Of a stretch of 62,854 nucleotides of DNA, positions 53,161-58,906 are shown piece after piece (positions within the stretch are counted from its first letter, which is position 1; every line of letters starts with the position of its first letter). Below the pieces are notes generated by a model. It saw only the letters and a list, made by a program, of their open reading frames with translations, was not told where the DNA came from and searched no databases. Source of the DNA: a virus. The stretch covers positions 1 through 62,854 of the IMG/VR virus record IMGVR_UViG_3300008258_000005. One strand, given 5' to 3'. Both the position numbers and the translations under genes were made by a program.

Positions 53161-53349
53161 ATGGAGAAATATGAATATGTATTCGATGCGTTGGAGTCTA
53201 TCGTGGTAGATATCCAATTAGAACTTAATGAGTCAGAGAATGACTCACACAAAGCGTTGGCTCGACTTGAACGGTCGTTCCTATCCAATGTAGTAGATCT
53301 ACTGCATGAGGCTAGGAAATACCGTGAGTTGATAGAGAAAGGGTCGTAA
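53161..53349 (+). CDS. Helical acidic protein (62 aa)
   Basis: The ATG at 53161 ('MEKYEYVFDALESIVVDIQL') gives 62 residues; an upstream TTG at 53101 would run through the repeat motif and is rejected. The protein is a single long helix-rich chain. It is preceded by the pyrimidine element (53143-53160) without a hairpin, which shows the element is not just a terminator tail. Function unknown. Confidence 0.65.
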   Translation: MEKYEYVFDALESIVVDIQLELNESENDSHKALARLERSFLSNVVDLLHEARKYRELIEKGS

Positions 53350-53371
53350 GACCTTTTTTCTTTCCTATTAT
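53337..53371 (+). terminator. Hairpin overlapping a stop codon, then pyrimidine tract
   Basis: AAAGGGTC-GTAA-GACCTTTT spans the stop TAA; TTTTTTCTTTCCTATTAT leads to ATG at 53372. Confidence 0.75.
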
Positions 53372-53650
53372 ATGGAATCAAAAATAATGTTAGAACTACG
53401 GCTACAGATTGTGGAAGACATTCTGGGTAAGTTAGGTAGACAATTAGCAAAGGTAGAAAAGGAAACTTACAGGATTGAGGTGGAAAACAGAAGAAGGGAA
53501 AGAGTAGGTAAAAATCCACTCATCGGACTAAATCAAGAAGAGAAAGAAAGAAACGAAAGACAAAGTAAAGCATTAAGGATGGTGATGGCAACAGTAAGAA
53601 TAGAATGGACTACTCTTACTAACCAACTAAAAAAGTTTAAGGAAGTCTAA
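53372..53650 (+). CDS. Basic coiled-coil protein (92 aa)
   Basis: This 92-residue highly charged helical protein begins 'MESKIMLELRLQIVEDILGK' and ends 'TNQLKKFKEV'. The central Arg/Lys/Glu-rich stretch is a likely coiled coil. Early-type position among small genes. It could oligomerise or bind nucleic acid. No family recognised. Confidence 0.65.
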   Translation: MESKIMLELRLQIVEDILGKLGRQLAKVEKETYRIEVENRRRERVGKNPLIGLNQEEKERNERQSKALRMVMATVRIEWTTLTNQLKKFKEV

Positions 53651-53678
53651 CGACTTCTTTTTTCTTTTCCCTACTGCT
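53642..53678 (+). terminator. Hairpin overlapping a stop codon, then pyrimidine tract
   Basis: GAAGTC-TAAC-GACTTC includes the stop TAA; TTTTTTCTTTTCCCTACTGCT leads to ATG at 53679. Confidence 0.8.
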
Positions 53679-54026
53679 ATGAGAGCCAACTCACCCGAAG
53701 CTAAATCGTTGATTAACGACATGCTTCAAAAACACGCAGAGAATCTAGAAATGGAAATGCGCTACACTATCGAACGTCAATTAGATTTCTACAAATTGAC
53801 CAAAGAAAGAACCGTGTCTAAAATGCTCGGCAACCTTCAGTCAGAGTTCACACTCACTCAACAGTTCAAATACCAAGAAAGCATCGGTGCTACCTTGCGT
53901 GAAATGGAGAGAACATATCTCGAGTACTTCGGTAAGCCTTGGGATTACGTGGAACCTGAAGTAGCAGTAGAACCTGAAGAGAGTGACAAGCCTAAAGGCA
54001 AACGGGGTAGACCACGTAAAGACTAA
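53679..54026 (+). CDS. Helical protein with AT-hook-like tail (115 aa)
   Basis: This 115-residue protein is helical through about residue 90, then has an acidic Pro/Glu linker and the basic end 'KPKGKRGRPRKD'. Arg-Gly-Arg-Pro is the core of the AT-hook, which enters the minor groove of AT-rich DNA. It is flanked by cassettes on both sides. It may organise phage or host DNA, or act on replication near the possible origin at 55.3-55.8 kb. DNA binding is inferred from the tail only. Confidence 0.65.
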   Translation: MRANSPEAKSLINDMLQKHAENLEMEMRYTIERQLDFYKLTKERTVSKMLGNLQSEFTLTQQFKYQESIGATLREMERTYLEYFGKPWDYVEPEVAVEPEESDKPKGKRGRPRKD

Positions 54027-54030
54027 CAAT

Positions 54031-54064
54031 AACCCCCTTCGGGGGGTTTATTCTTTCTTATCCT
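54031..54064 (+). terminator. UUCG-loop hairpin then pyrimidine tract
   Basis: AACCCCC-TTCG-GGGGGTT is followed by TATTCTTTCTTATCCT and ATG at 54065. Confidence 0.8.
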
Positions 54065-54352
54065 ATGAGAACATTATTCGTAATCCTATTCTTGTCCATG
54101 GCTTGTACAGCATGTGGACAACAAGTCAATGATTCATTGAAGATGACATCAGATGACTCAACCTTCGTAAGTAATGTCGTAAAAGACATGCATCCCATAT
54201 CCTACACAGCAACTAAAACTCACCACGGTGTAGTTCTAGTAATGGTCTTTGACAAGTACACTCTAATAGAGACACTTGTTGACGGCTTTGTGGAAGATCT
54301 AGCGGAACTAACACCTAAAGGTCTCATAGTGTATCCAAGGGAGTCTGACTGA
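54065..54352 (+). CDS. Lipoprotein (95 aa), function unknown
   Basis: This 95-residue protein starts 'MRTLFVILFLSMACTACGQQ', a lipoprotein signal with Cys17 likely lipidated. The mature domain is a small beta/alpha unit. The ATG follows a hairpin/pyrimidine cassette. A terminator at 54337 overlaps its end. It is the second small lipoprotein of this early-type region. Confidence 0.65.
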   Translation: MRTLFVILFLSMACTACGQQVNDSLKMTSDDSTFVSNVVKDMHPISYTATKTHHGVVLVMVFDKYTLIETLVDGFVEDLAELTPKGLIVYPRESD

Positions 54353-54359
54353 CTCCTTT
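54337..54359 (+). terminator. Hairpin terminator overlapping a stop codon
   Basis: AAGGGAGTC-TGACT-GACTCCTTT (9 bp) includes the stop TGA. No cassette directly follows. Confidence 0.7.
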
Positions 54360-54383
54360 GGTACTCTAGGACATCCTACACTA

Positions 54384-54402
54384 CCATCTTAAGTCCTAAT
54401 CA
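54384..54402 (+). repeat. 19-nt repeat, copy 2
   Basis: CCATCTTAAGTCCTAATCA. It lies inside possible outer pairs GGAC (about 54369) and GTCC (about 54405). Confidence 0.55.
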
Positions 54403-54471
54403 CCGTCCTCCGTTTTTTCTTTTCCTTCCTACTATTACCACCTCTTCTCTAAAAAAGATAAGCCTACACTA

Positions 54472-54490
54472 CAATCTTACGTCCTAATTA
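54472..54490 (+). repeat. 19-nt repeat, copy 3
   Basis: CAATCTTACGTCCTAATTA, inside possible outer pairs AGCC/GGCT. Confidence 0.55.
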
Positions 54491-54670
54491 CGGCTTAACA
54501 GGTACAAGTTTGTGTAAGTTTGTAAGCCAAACGTTAAACAAAAAGTTAAACAAAACAGGGCTAGTCAAAAAATTCCCCGTGTTGAGACAAATAAAAGTTA
54601 AACAAAGCCAATAAGACCTCGCTTCGCTCGGTCATTTGCGTTTAACGGTCTTACGCCTAACGGCCGATAT

Positions 54671-54720
54671 CCCCCCTACGGGGGTTTTTTCTTTTCCTTT
54701 TTGCCTAATTACTATTCAGT
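54671..54720 (+). terminator. Hairpin then long pyrimidine tract before the SSB-like gene
   Basis: A C5/G5 stem with a TAC loop is followed by TTTTTTCTTTTCCTTTTTGCC and a TAATTACTATTCAGT spacer, then ATG at 54721. No gene ends just upstream, so the hairpin belongs to the cassette or to the leader. Confidence 0.7.
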
Positions 54721-55302
54721 ATGAGCACAGTTAACGCTTATTCGGCTTGGGTTAACGGAAAAGGTTCCGTTAGCGTTCTATGTGGCGTAGAATCCGACTC
54801 ACTATCCGCCTTCTCACTCGGTTTGCAATCTCGTTTATTGCGTACCGCTATTCACACATTCTCTATGGATGTATTCGAAAAAGCCTTTGGCATTAAAGCC
54901 GACGAAATTTCGCATACCTCTTCTAGCGAACCCTACAAATTCCAAGACAACGGCATCAGCCCTGTAAACTTGGAATCTGTTTTCGGTCGTGCTGTGCGTA
55001 TCCAAATCATTGAAACTGCTGACTTTAACGAAGCCGTTAGTTACAAAATCATCAATGAAAAGGACGCTAACGGTAACTACATTGTTCGTGAATCTGCCTT
55101 CAAATTGGACAGAGAAACCAAACAGCGTGTTACTGACGGACACGGCAACTTTGTGTATCGTAAGTGCTTCTTGCGCCCTGATACCAAGGACTACGCTGAC
55201 AAAGTAATGGTTGTCGCACAGCGTACTACAGCGGACCTCTCTTCACTTACAGAGAATGTTCCCGCAGAAGAAACTGCGAATGCGGACGATGTTCCCTTCT
55301 AA
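54721..55302 (+). CDS. Putative single-stranded DNA-binding protein
   Basis: This 193-residue protein has a beta-rich middle and the acidic C-terminus 'ETANADDVPF'. The Asp-Asp-x-Pro-Phe end is the diagnostic tip of SSB proteins, which recruits replication and repair enzymes. Codon use is richer in C-ending codons than in neighbouring genes, suggesting high expression. It lies next to the putative origin region. The OB fold is not obvious by eye, so the assignment rests mainly on the tail. Confidence 0.65.
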   Translation: MSTVNAYSAWVNGKGSVSVLCGVESDSLSAFSLGLQSRLLRTAIHTFSMDVFEKAFGIKADEISHTSSSEPYKFQDNGISPVNLESVFGRAVRIQIIETADFNEAVSYKIINEKDANGNYIVRESAFKLDRETKQRVTDGHGNFVYRKCFLRPDTKDYADKVMVVAQRTTADLSSLTENVPAEETANADDVPF

Positions 55303-55314
55303 CAGTTAACCAAG

Positions 55315-55335
55315 AGCACCCTTCGGGGTGCTTTT
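55315..55335 (+). terminator. UUCG-loop terminator after the SSB-like gene
   Basis: AGCACCC-TTCG-GGGTGCT followed by TTTGTTTT. 12 nt after the stop. Confidence 0.85.
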
Positions 55336-55340
55336 GTTTT

Positions 55341-55371
55341 CCCCTATATAGAGAGAGACAATAACAGTAGG
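55341..55371. repeat. Left arm of long inverted repeat
   Basis: CCCCTATATAG, GAGAGAGACAA and TAACAGTAGG in order. Its reverse complement matches the right arm at 55737-55762 apart from a short CT insertion and a few changes. Confidence 0.7.
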
Positions 55372-55402
55372 AACCAAAGAGAGTAAAAAAGCAACTGCTC
55401 TA

Positions 55403-55421
55403 ACATCTTACGTTCTAATCA
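55403..55421 (+). repeat. 19-nt repeat, copy 4
   Basis: ACATCTTACGTTCTAATCA, within the putative origin. Confidence 0.55.
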
Positions 55422-55446
55422 TAAGCCACTTATTTGAAGCTAATTC

Positions 55447-55620
55447 ATGCAATTTATCGCTATTTTACACCAAATAAAGTGCCTGAGAATTGCATATTTG
55501 TGCACTAAACTACAGCAAAAAGCAAAGAATTGATTCTCATAACTAATTGATAATGAATGCATTAGAGAGATGGGGACTCATCCCCCCATAGTTTTATCTC
55601 TTCACTCTAAATTGCATTAG
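55447..55620. repeat. Four iteron-like AAWTGCAT elements
   Basis: ATGCAATTTA (55447-55456, reverse), GAATTGCATATT (55487-55498), GAATGCATTAG (55555-55565) and AAATTGCATTAG (55609-55620). The core AAWTGCAT or its complement recurs four times in 174 nt. Confidence 0.45.
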
Positions 55621-55736
55621 GTTAAGATAACTGACAACGACTTAATATAGATAAACTACAGATAGGGTTATATACGGTTCTATAGGACATTACTATACCT
55701 CTCTCTATATCTACGGGTATTACTCTCTCTCTCTCT

Positions 55737-55762
55737 CTACTGTTAGTTGTTCTATATAGGGG
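55737..55762. repeat. Right arm of long inverted repeat
   Basis: CTACTGTTAG, TTGTT and CTATATAGGGG in order. See the left arm at 55341-55371; outer separation is about 420 nt. Confidence 0.7.
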
Positions 55763-55813
55763 AGTAGGGTAACAGTAGCCATGGTGTGCGATTAATCAAT
55801 TTAAGCGGCTATA

Positions 55814-55832
55814 CAATCTTACGGGCTAACTA
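55814..55832 (+). repeat. 19-nt repeat, copy 5
   Basis: CAATCTTACGGGCTAACTA, 57 nt before the ATG at 55890. Confidence 0.55.
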
Positions 55833-55889
55833 ATCTCTTCCTTATAGGCCTTTCTTTTTTCTTTCCTATCCTACTAATATTAGAAACCT

Positions 55890-56162
55890 ATGTCAGAACA
55901 AAATGAAAACCCAGAAGAGTTTCAACTAGACAGTGTATTTGAAACTATTAAACAACTAGACCTTAACGGTGAAAGAGAAGGATTGATTGCTATTGGTTAT
56001 GTAGACCTTGGTGAGCAAACATCTGTTCGTGCGACTATCCAAGGAAAAAAAGGTCAACTTGTACAAACATTAGCTGCAGCTTTAGATAGCGACAGAGACT
56101 TAAGGGACCTTTTCCAAAAAGCCATGCTGTACTCTATGGCTAAGCAAGTTGGTCAGGATTAA
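55890..56162 (+). CDS. Acidic small protein (90 aa), function unknown
   Basis: This 90-residue protein begins 'MSEQNENPEEFQLDSVFETI', with a central strand 'EGLIAIGYVDLG' and a helical end 'LFQKAMLYSMAKQVGQD'. The ATG follows the pyrimidine element and a TACTAATATTAGAAACCT spacer like that before the 126-residue gene at 56967. A short hairpin follows the stop. No family recognised. Confidence 0.7.
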   Translation: MSEQNENPEEFQLDSVFETIKQLDLNGEREGLIAIGYVDLGEQTSVRATIQGKKGQLVQTLAAALDSDRDLRDLFQKAMLYSMAKQVGQD

Positions 56163-56280
56163 CTACAAAGAATTATCTTTGTGCTGAACCCCTTTTGGGA
56201 TAGTATCCCTTAACCGAAAGTTCCCACCTGCATACCGTTAAGAAGCTACGCTCTTAGATCTGCTCGTGGGACTTTTTCAT
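56163..56280 (+). other. Non-coding hairpin-rich stretch after the 90-residue gene
   Basis: Contains ACAAAGA-ATTA-TCTTTGT (56165-56182), GGGAT-AGT-ATCCC (about 56198-56210), and a larger fold GTTCCCAC.../GTGGGAC (about 56220-56272) with an inner TAAGA/TCTTA stem, ending in TTTTT. It could be the terminator of the preceding gene or a small RNA. Confidence 0.4.
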
Positions 56281-56405
56281 AGTCAGGTGGCGGAATGGTA
56301 AACGCTACCCAGATAACAGCCGAAAGGTGGGGATTAATCAGAATAGTTATTCTGCAAAGCACTAACGAAACAGATTAATTACAGGTTCGATTCCTGTCCT
56401 GACTA
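56281..56405 (+). tRNA. tRNA-like RNA with abnormal anticodon arm and extended variable region
   Basis: Acceptor stem AGTCAGG/CCTGACT (7 bp, 56281-56287 with 56398-56404), D-arm 'GGCGGAATGGTAAACGC' as in tRNA-Leu types, and a perfect T-arm ACAGG-TTCGATT-CCTGT (56381-56397). Between them are 125 nt in total rather than about 85. No 5-bp/7-nt anticodon arm forms; the best stem CTACC/GGTGG encloses a 16-nt loop. A further stem-loop (ATTAATC/GATTAAT with CAGAATA/TATTCTG inside) fills the variable region. Anticodon not assignable. It may contain an intron, be degraded, or be a tRNA mimic. Confidence 0.5.
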
Positions 56406-56418
56406 CTAATAAGACACT

Positions 56419-56450
56419 AGAAGGATTCTAAGTAATCCTTCTTTTTTCTT
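56419..56450 (+). terminator. Hairpin then pyrimidine tract after the tRNA-like RNA
   Basis: AGAAGGATT-CTAAGT-AATCCTTCT is followed by TTTTTCTTTTCC. 13 nt after the tRNA-like end. Confidence 0.8.
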
Positions 56451-56459
56451 TTCCTTTAT

Positions 56460-56511
56460 ACTCTGACTTTACTGGTTATCTGGTAATGTTCTCATAGCGT
56501 CAGAGTTTTTG
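56460..56511 (+). ncRNA. Candidate short stem-closed RNA
   Basis: ACTCTGAC pairs with GTCAGAGT (8 bp, 56460-56467 with 56499-56506), followed by TTTTT. The 31-nt interior has a TTAC/GTAA pair. It could be a stand-alone small RNA ending in its own terminator. Confidence 0.35.
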
Positions 56512-56555
56512 AAGTTCATATATCTGTTTCCCTTAGCAATAGGGGAAACATTTAT

Positions 56556-56630
56556 GGCCCGTTCGTCTAGCGGTTAGGACAATAGGATTTCATCCTAGAA
56601 ACAGAGGTTCAACTCCTCTACGGGCTACCA
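56556..56630 (+). tRNA. tRNA-Glu (anticodon TTC)
   Basis: A complete cloverleaf: acceptor GGCCCGT/ACGGGCT, D-stem GTCT/GGAC, anticodon loop ATTTCAT with TTC, T-arm AGAGG-TTCAACT-CCTCT, and encoded CCA. It reads Glu codons GAA/GAG. First-position closing of the anticodon stem is mismatched (A-G), a small irregularity. Confidence 0.9.
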
Positions 56631-56824
56631 AACAAACTCTCTTACAGAATATAGGTTAGCACTATTGAAAGAAGACTTGACTTATGGGAAGTAGCTACCC
56701 ATAAGCATTAATGACTCAAGGATAGCTGTAATGGATCCTGCTCTGATGTGCACGTCAACAGGTTATGGGGAACAAACCATAAGTAAAATCCACAACTACG
56801 GTAATCGTAGAAGAGAGTTTGTTT
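56630..56824 (+). ncRNA. Candidate structured RNA of about 195 nt closed by a 14-bp perfect stem
   Basis: AAACAAACTCTCTT (56630-56643) pairs perfectly with AAGAGAGTTTGTTT (56811-56824). Inside are CTTATGGG/CCCATAAG, TTATGG/CCATAA and CTACG/CGTAG hairpins. No ORF spans it. The left arm begins at the last base of tRNA-Glu, so it is likely co-transcribed. It does not match tmRNA, RNase P or group I core motifs that I know. Family unknown. Confidence 0.55.
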
Positions 56825-56841
56825 TAGTTATTAAGAAGAAC

Positions 56842-56905
56842 CACATGGGATTGTCTAGTCTTATGTGGTTTTCATAGATAGTCAGTCTTAACCGACTGAC
56901 TATTT
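56842..56905 (+). terminator. Two successive hairpins ending the RNA cluster
   Basis: AACCACAT/ATGTGGTT followed by TT, then ATAGTCAGTC-TTAACC-GACTGACTAT (10 bp, 56878-56903) followed by TTTTCTTTTC. Confidence 0.75.
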
Positions 56906-56966
56906 TCTTTTCTTATTCCTCCCTTCGGTCGGATTTTTTCTTTCCCTTTCTACTAATATCTGACCT

Positions 56967-57347
56967 ATGAGAAAAAGATTATCTAAAACAGTTGACGGTA
57001 AAACTTACGAGAGAGTTGATACCAGTCGTTTCTTCAGAGTTAAAGCGCGTTCTATTAAGAAAGCACTAGACAAACTTGAATTCATCCACACACGGGAAGT
57101 TCGTGACATGTTCAGAAGTTTAACAGTCGATACCATATTGGCTGATAAGCGTGAAGCACGTGTTAACCTTACCTATAGGTTAGCAGTAGAGCAGGAAGTA
57201 ACAATTCCTGTGAAAACTACTGTTCCTACTAGTTATAGAGAAACAGGTGATTTGGGATTTGGGTATCCCAAGTTCACACCCTGTAACTTTATAGAGCAAC
57301 TACGTATGGTTAGAGAAATAATACCTACTGTGGGATGGATTGATTAG
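56967..57347 (+). CDS. Basic protein of unknown function (126 aa)
   Basis: This 126-residue basic protein begins 'MRKRLSKTVDGKTYERVDTS' with a helical basic N-terminus and a beta-rich C-terminus. Its leader repeats the TTTTTTCTTTCCC and TACTAATAT..GACCT spacer seen before the 90-residue gene at 55890. Candidate nucleic-acid-binding protein. No family recognised. Confidence 0.7.
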   Translation: MRKRLSKTVDGKTYERVDTSRFFRVKARSIKKALDKLEFIHTREVRDMFRSLTVDTILADKREARVNLTYRLAVEQEVTIPVKTTVPTSYRETGDLGFGYPKFTPCNFIEQLRMVREIIPTVGWID

Positions 57348-57352
57348 CCATG

Positions 57353-57382
57353 AAGCCTCTTGAGAAATCAGGAGGCTTTTTT
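57353..57382 (+). terminator. Intrinsic terminator
   Basis: AAGCCTC/GAGGCTT with a 12-nt loop followed by TTTTT. It ends the last of the small-gene cassettes; the next gene is preceded by an A-rich, not pyrimidine-rich, leader. Confidence 0.8.
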
Positions 57383-57407
57383 TAACTGAACTTAACAAAA
57401 AAAATAT

Positions 57408-58295
57408 ATGAAAACATTTCCAGAGAACATCGCCAATACAGCTAAAATGCTTAAGGCGGTACTAGACACATCCGAAACTAGTAAGTTTCTAACAACTGAC
57501 GAAAAGATTCAACTAGAGTATGAACAATTGATTGGTAAAGACATCAATTATCCTCTTAAGAATCTTAAATTTATCTCTTCTGATGTTCCTCTCTATCAAT
57601 TTGAGAGTCTAAACAGAGAAGTTGCTGCCTCACAAGCCAACAAATTAAGCAAGTCTATGCTTAAGATGGGTAATCTAAGAGCCATCGTTGTAGTTAAGCT
57701 GAAGTATAAGTCAAAAACTGCTCATTACTACATCTTAGATGGTCAGCATTTGTACACTGCACTCTTGAGTTTAAAAGTTACAGAGATACCTGTTGTAGAA
57801 ATCTGTATTGATTCTTTGCCTTCTTTGGTAGAGAAAATTGCTTTGCTTAACTCCTCTTCTAAGGCATGGCAGTTGAAAGATTACATCGTAGCTTGGTCAA
57901 ACATACACAGTGACTACGTAACTCTACTAGAACTACAGAAAAAGTATGACCTAGAGTATAGCATGATTGCTGCTATCTGTGCAGGTTTAGACTTAAAAGC
58001 AGGTACTCCAGGGGCTAACAGCATCAAAACAGGTAAGTTTAGAATCAAAAACTTAGCATCAAGTGAACAAAAGATGTCTGATATCAACGAAATATTAAAC
58101 CAACTGCCACGTATGGATCGTGCAGCTAATAGATATTTTGTTATGTCACTCGTAAACTTGTTCCATGAGGTTAATTACACTAGAACTCATCATAGAAAAC
58201 TGATGCGTTTTGTTATAGCTAATAAGGACACCTTAAGGTTTGCATTAAACAATGTAACTGAACTTAAGCAATTCCTATTAAAAGCTTTTGATTAA
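57408..58295 (+). CDS. ParB/sulfiredoxin-fold protein
   Basis: This 295-residue protein has 'HYYILDGQHLYTALLSLKVTEIPVVEI' split over two strands (about 102-130), which matches the ParB-type nuclease/CTPase fold: Asp-Gly-Gln-His for the usual Asp-Gly-x-His/Arg. 'ALLNSSSKAWQLKDYIVAWS' follows, as in phage ParB-like proteins. The C-terminal half is helical. Its leader is AACAAAAAAAATAT, the A-rich type common in Bacteroidota. It may bind or nick DNA in replication or partition; which is uncertain. Confidence 0.7.
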   Translation: MKTFPENIANTAKMLKAVLDTSETSKFLTTDEKIQLEYEQLIGKDINYPLKNLKFISSDVPLYQFESLNREVAASQANKLSKSMLKMGNLRAIVVVKLKYKSKTAHYYILDGQHLYTALLSLKVTEIPVVEICIDSLPSLVEKIALLNSSSKAWQLKDYIVAWSNIHSDYVTLLELQKKYDLEYSMIAAICAGLDLKAGTPGANSIKTGKFRIKNLASSEQKMSDINEILNQLPRMDRAANRYFVMSLVNLFHEVNYTRTHHRKLMRFVIANKDTLRFALNNVTELKQFLLKAFD

Positions 58296-58302
58296 ACCTA
58301 CA

Positions 58303-58331
58303 GGGAAGTCATTGTACTTCCCTTTTTTTCT
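58303..58331 (+). terminator. Hairpin plus pyrimidine tract
   Basis: GGGAAGT-CATTGT-ACTTCCC is followed by TTTTTTTCTTTTCCC. The next ATG (58382) is 50 nt further on. Confidence 0.85.
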
Positions 58332-58381
58332 TTTCCCTTTAATATACTATATTAGTAATCTAAAACATTAAAAATAGTACT

Positions 58382-58906
58382 ATGAAAAACACATATTTTA
58401 AACTAACTGATGACCTTAAGTTAAAGAAAGTCAGTAATCTCGGCATTGTAGCTAAATTTTCCTTGCTACTAAATTTTGTATTTGTAATTATTATTTGTGT
58501 ATTAATTGCAAAAGAACCAAGCATTCGTAAAATACATACACACACTACCGACACAATCACTATCGGAGATGTATCAATGACTGACAGTTCTATTCTAAAA
58601 GAACTGGTAAAACACAAGTGTGTCTTACCTTCTATTGCCATAGCTCAAGCTAGAATTGAGTCAGGCAACTACAAATCACAGGTTTGTAAGCAAAACAAAA
58701 ATCTGTTTGGTATCAAGTGGCACAAGTGTGAGTTTGTAGCAGGAGAGCATCTTAACCATGCAAGTTATAAGTCCTTTAAAGATAACATTAGATGTTATAT
58801 TCACATACAAAATCGTTATCTTCGTAATATAGATGGTAGATACGCTGAAGCAGGTAATTACGTAGCTATCTTAAAAGGAATGACCAAACATGAGTCAGGA
58901 AATTAG
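58382..58906 (+). CDS. Membrane-anchored GH73-type glucosaminidase
   Basis: This 174-residue protein has one membrane helix near residues 27-44 ('FSLLLNFVFVIIICVLIA') and then a lysozyme-like domain: 'LPSIAIAQARIESGNYKS', whose Glu is the expected catalytic acid, followed by 'NLFGIKWHK' and 'YKSFKDNIRCYIHI', the usual GH73 sequence pattern. It would cleave glycan strands in the periplasm while tethered to the inner membrane. It overlaps the helicase gene by 17 nt. Position among early-type genes is unusual for a lysin. Confidence 0.8.
   Translation: MKNTYFKLTDDLKLKKVSNLGIVAKFSLLLNFVFVIIICVLIAKEPSIRKIHTHTTDTITIGDVSMTDSSILKELVKHKCVLPSIAIAQARIESGNYKSQVCKQNKNLFGIKWHKCEFVAGEHLNHASYKSFKDNIRCYIHIQNRYLRNIDGRYAEAGNYVAILKGMTKHESGN

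Larger units (their letters stand above)
54353..54720 (+). other. Non-coding region with repeats
   Basis: No credible gene. It holds two copies of the 19-nt motif (54384, 54472), an orphan pyrimidine element without an ATG (from about 54412), three direct copies of GTTAAACAAA (54533-54542, 54545-54554, 54597-54606) with an inverted half near 54630, and two AAGTTTGT repeats near 54507-54523. Confidence 0.6.
55303..55889 (+). other. Large non-coding region, possible origin of replication
   Basis: This 587-nt gap has no credible ORF. It contains inverted repeats at its flanks (55341-55371 and 55737-55762), four iteron-like AAWTGCAT elements, a hairpin TGGGGA/TCCCC(CC)A (about 55571-55586), a CT-dinucleotide run (about 55723-55738) and two 19-nt repeat copies (55403, 55814). 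Iterons, AT-richness, flanking inverted repeats and adjacent SSB-like gene are typical of an origin, but this is inference. Confidence 0.5.

Noticed and set aside
56630-56824. tmRNA, RNase P RNA or group I intron
   Set aside because: None of the conserved core motifs I know for these is visible, there is no tag reading frame, and the closing stem is unlike a tRNA acceptor.
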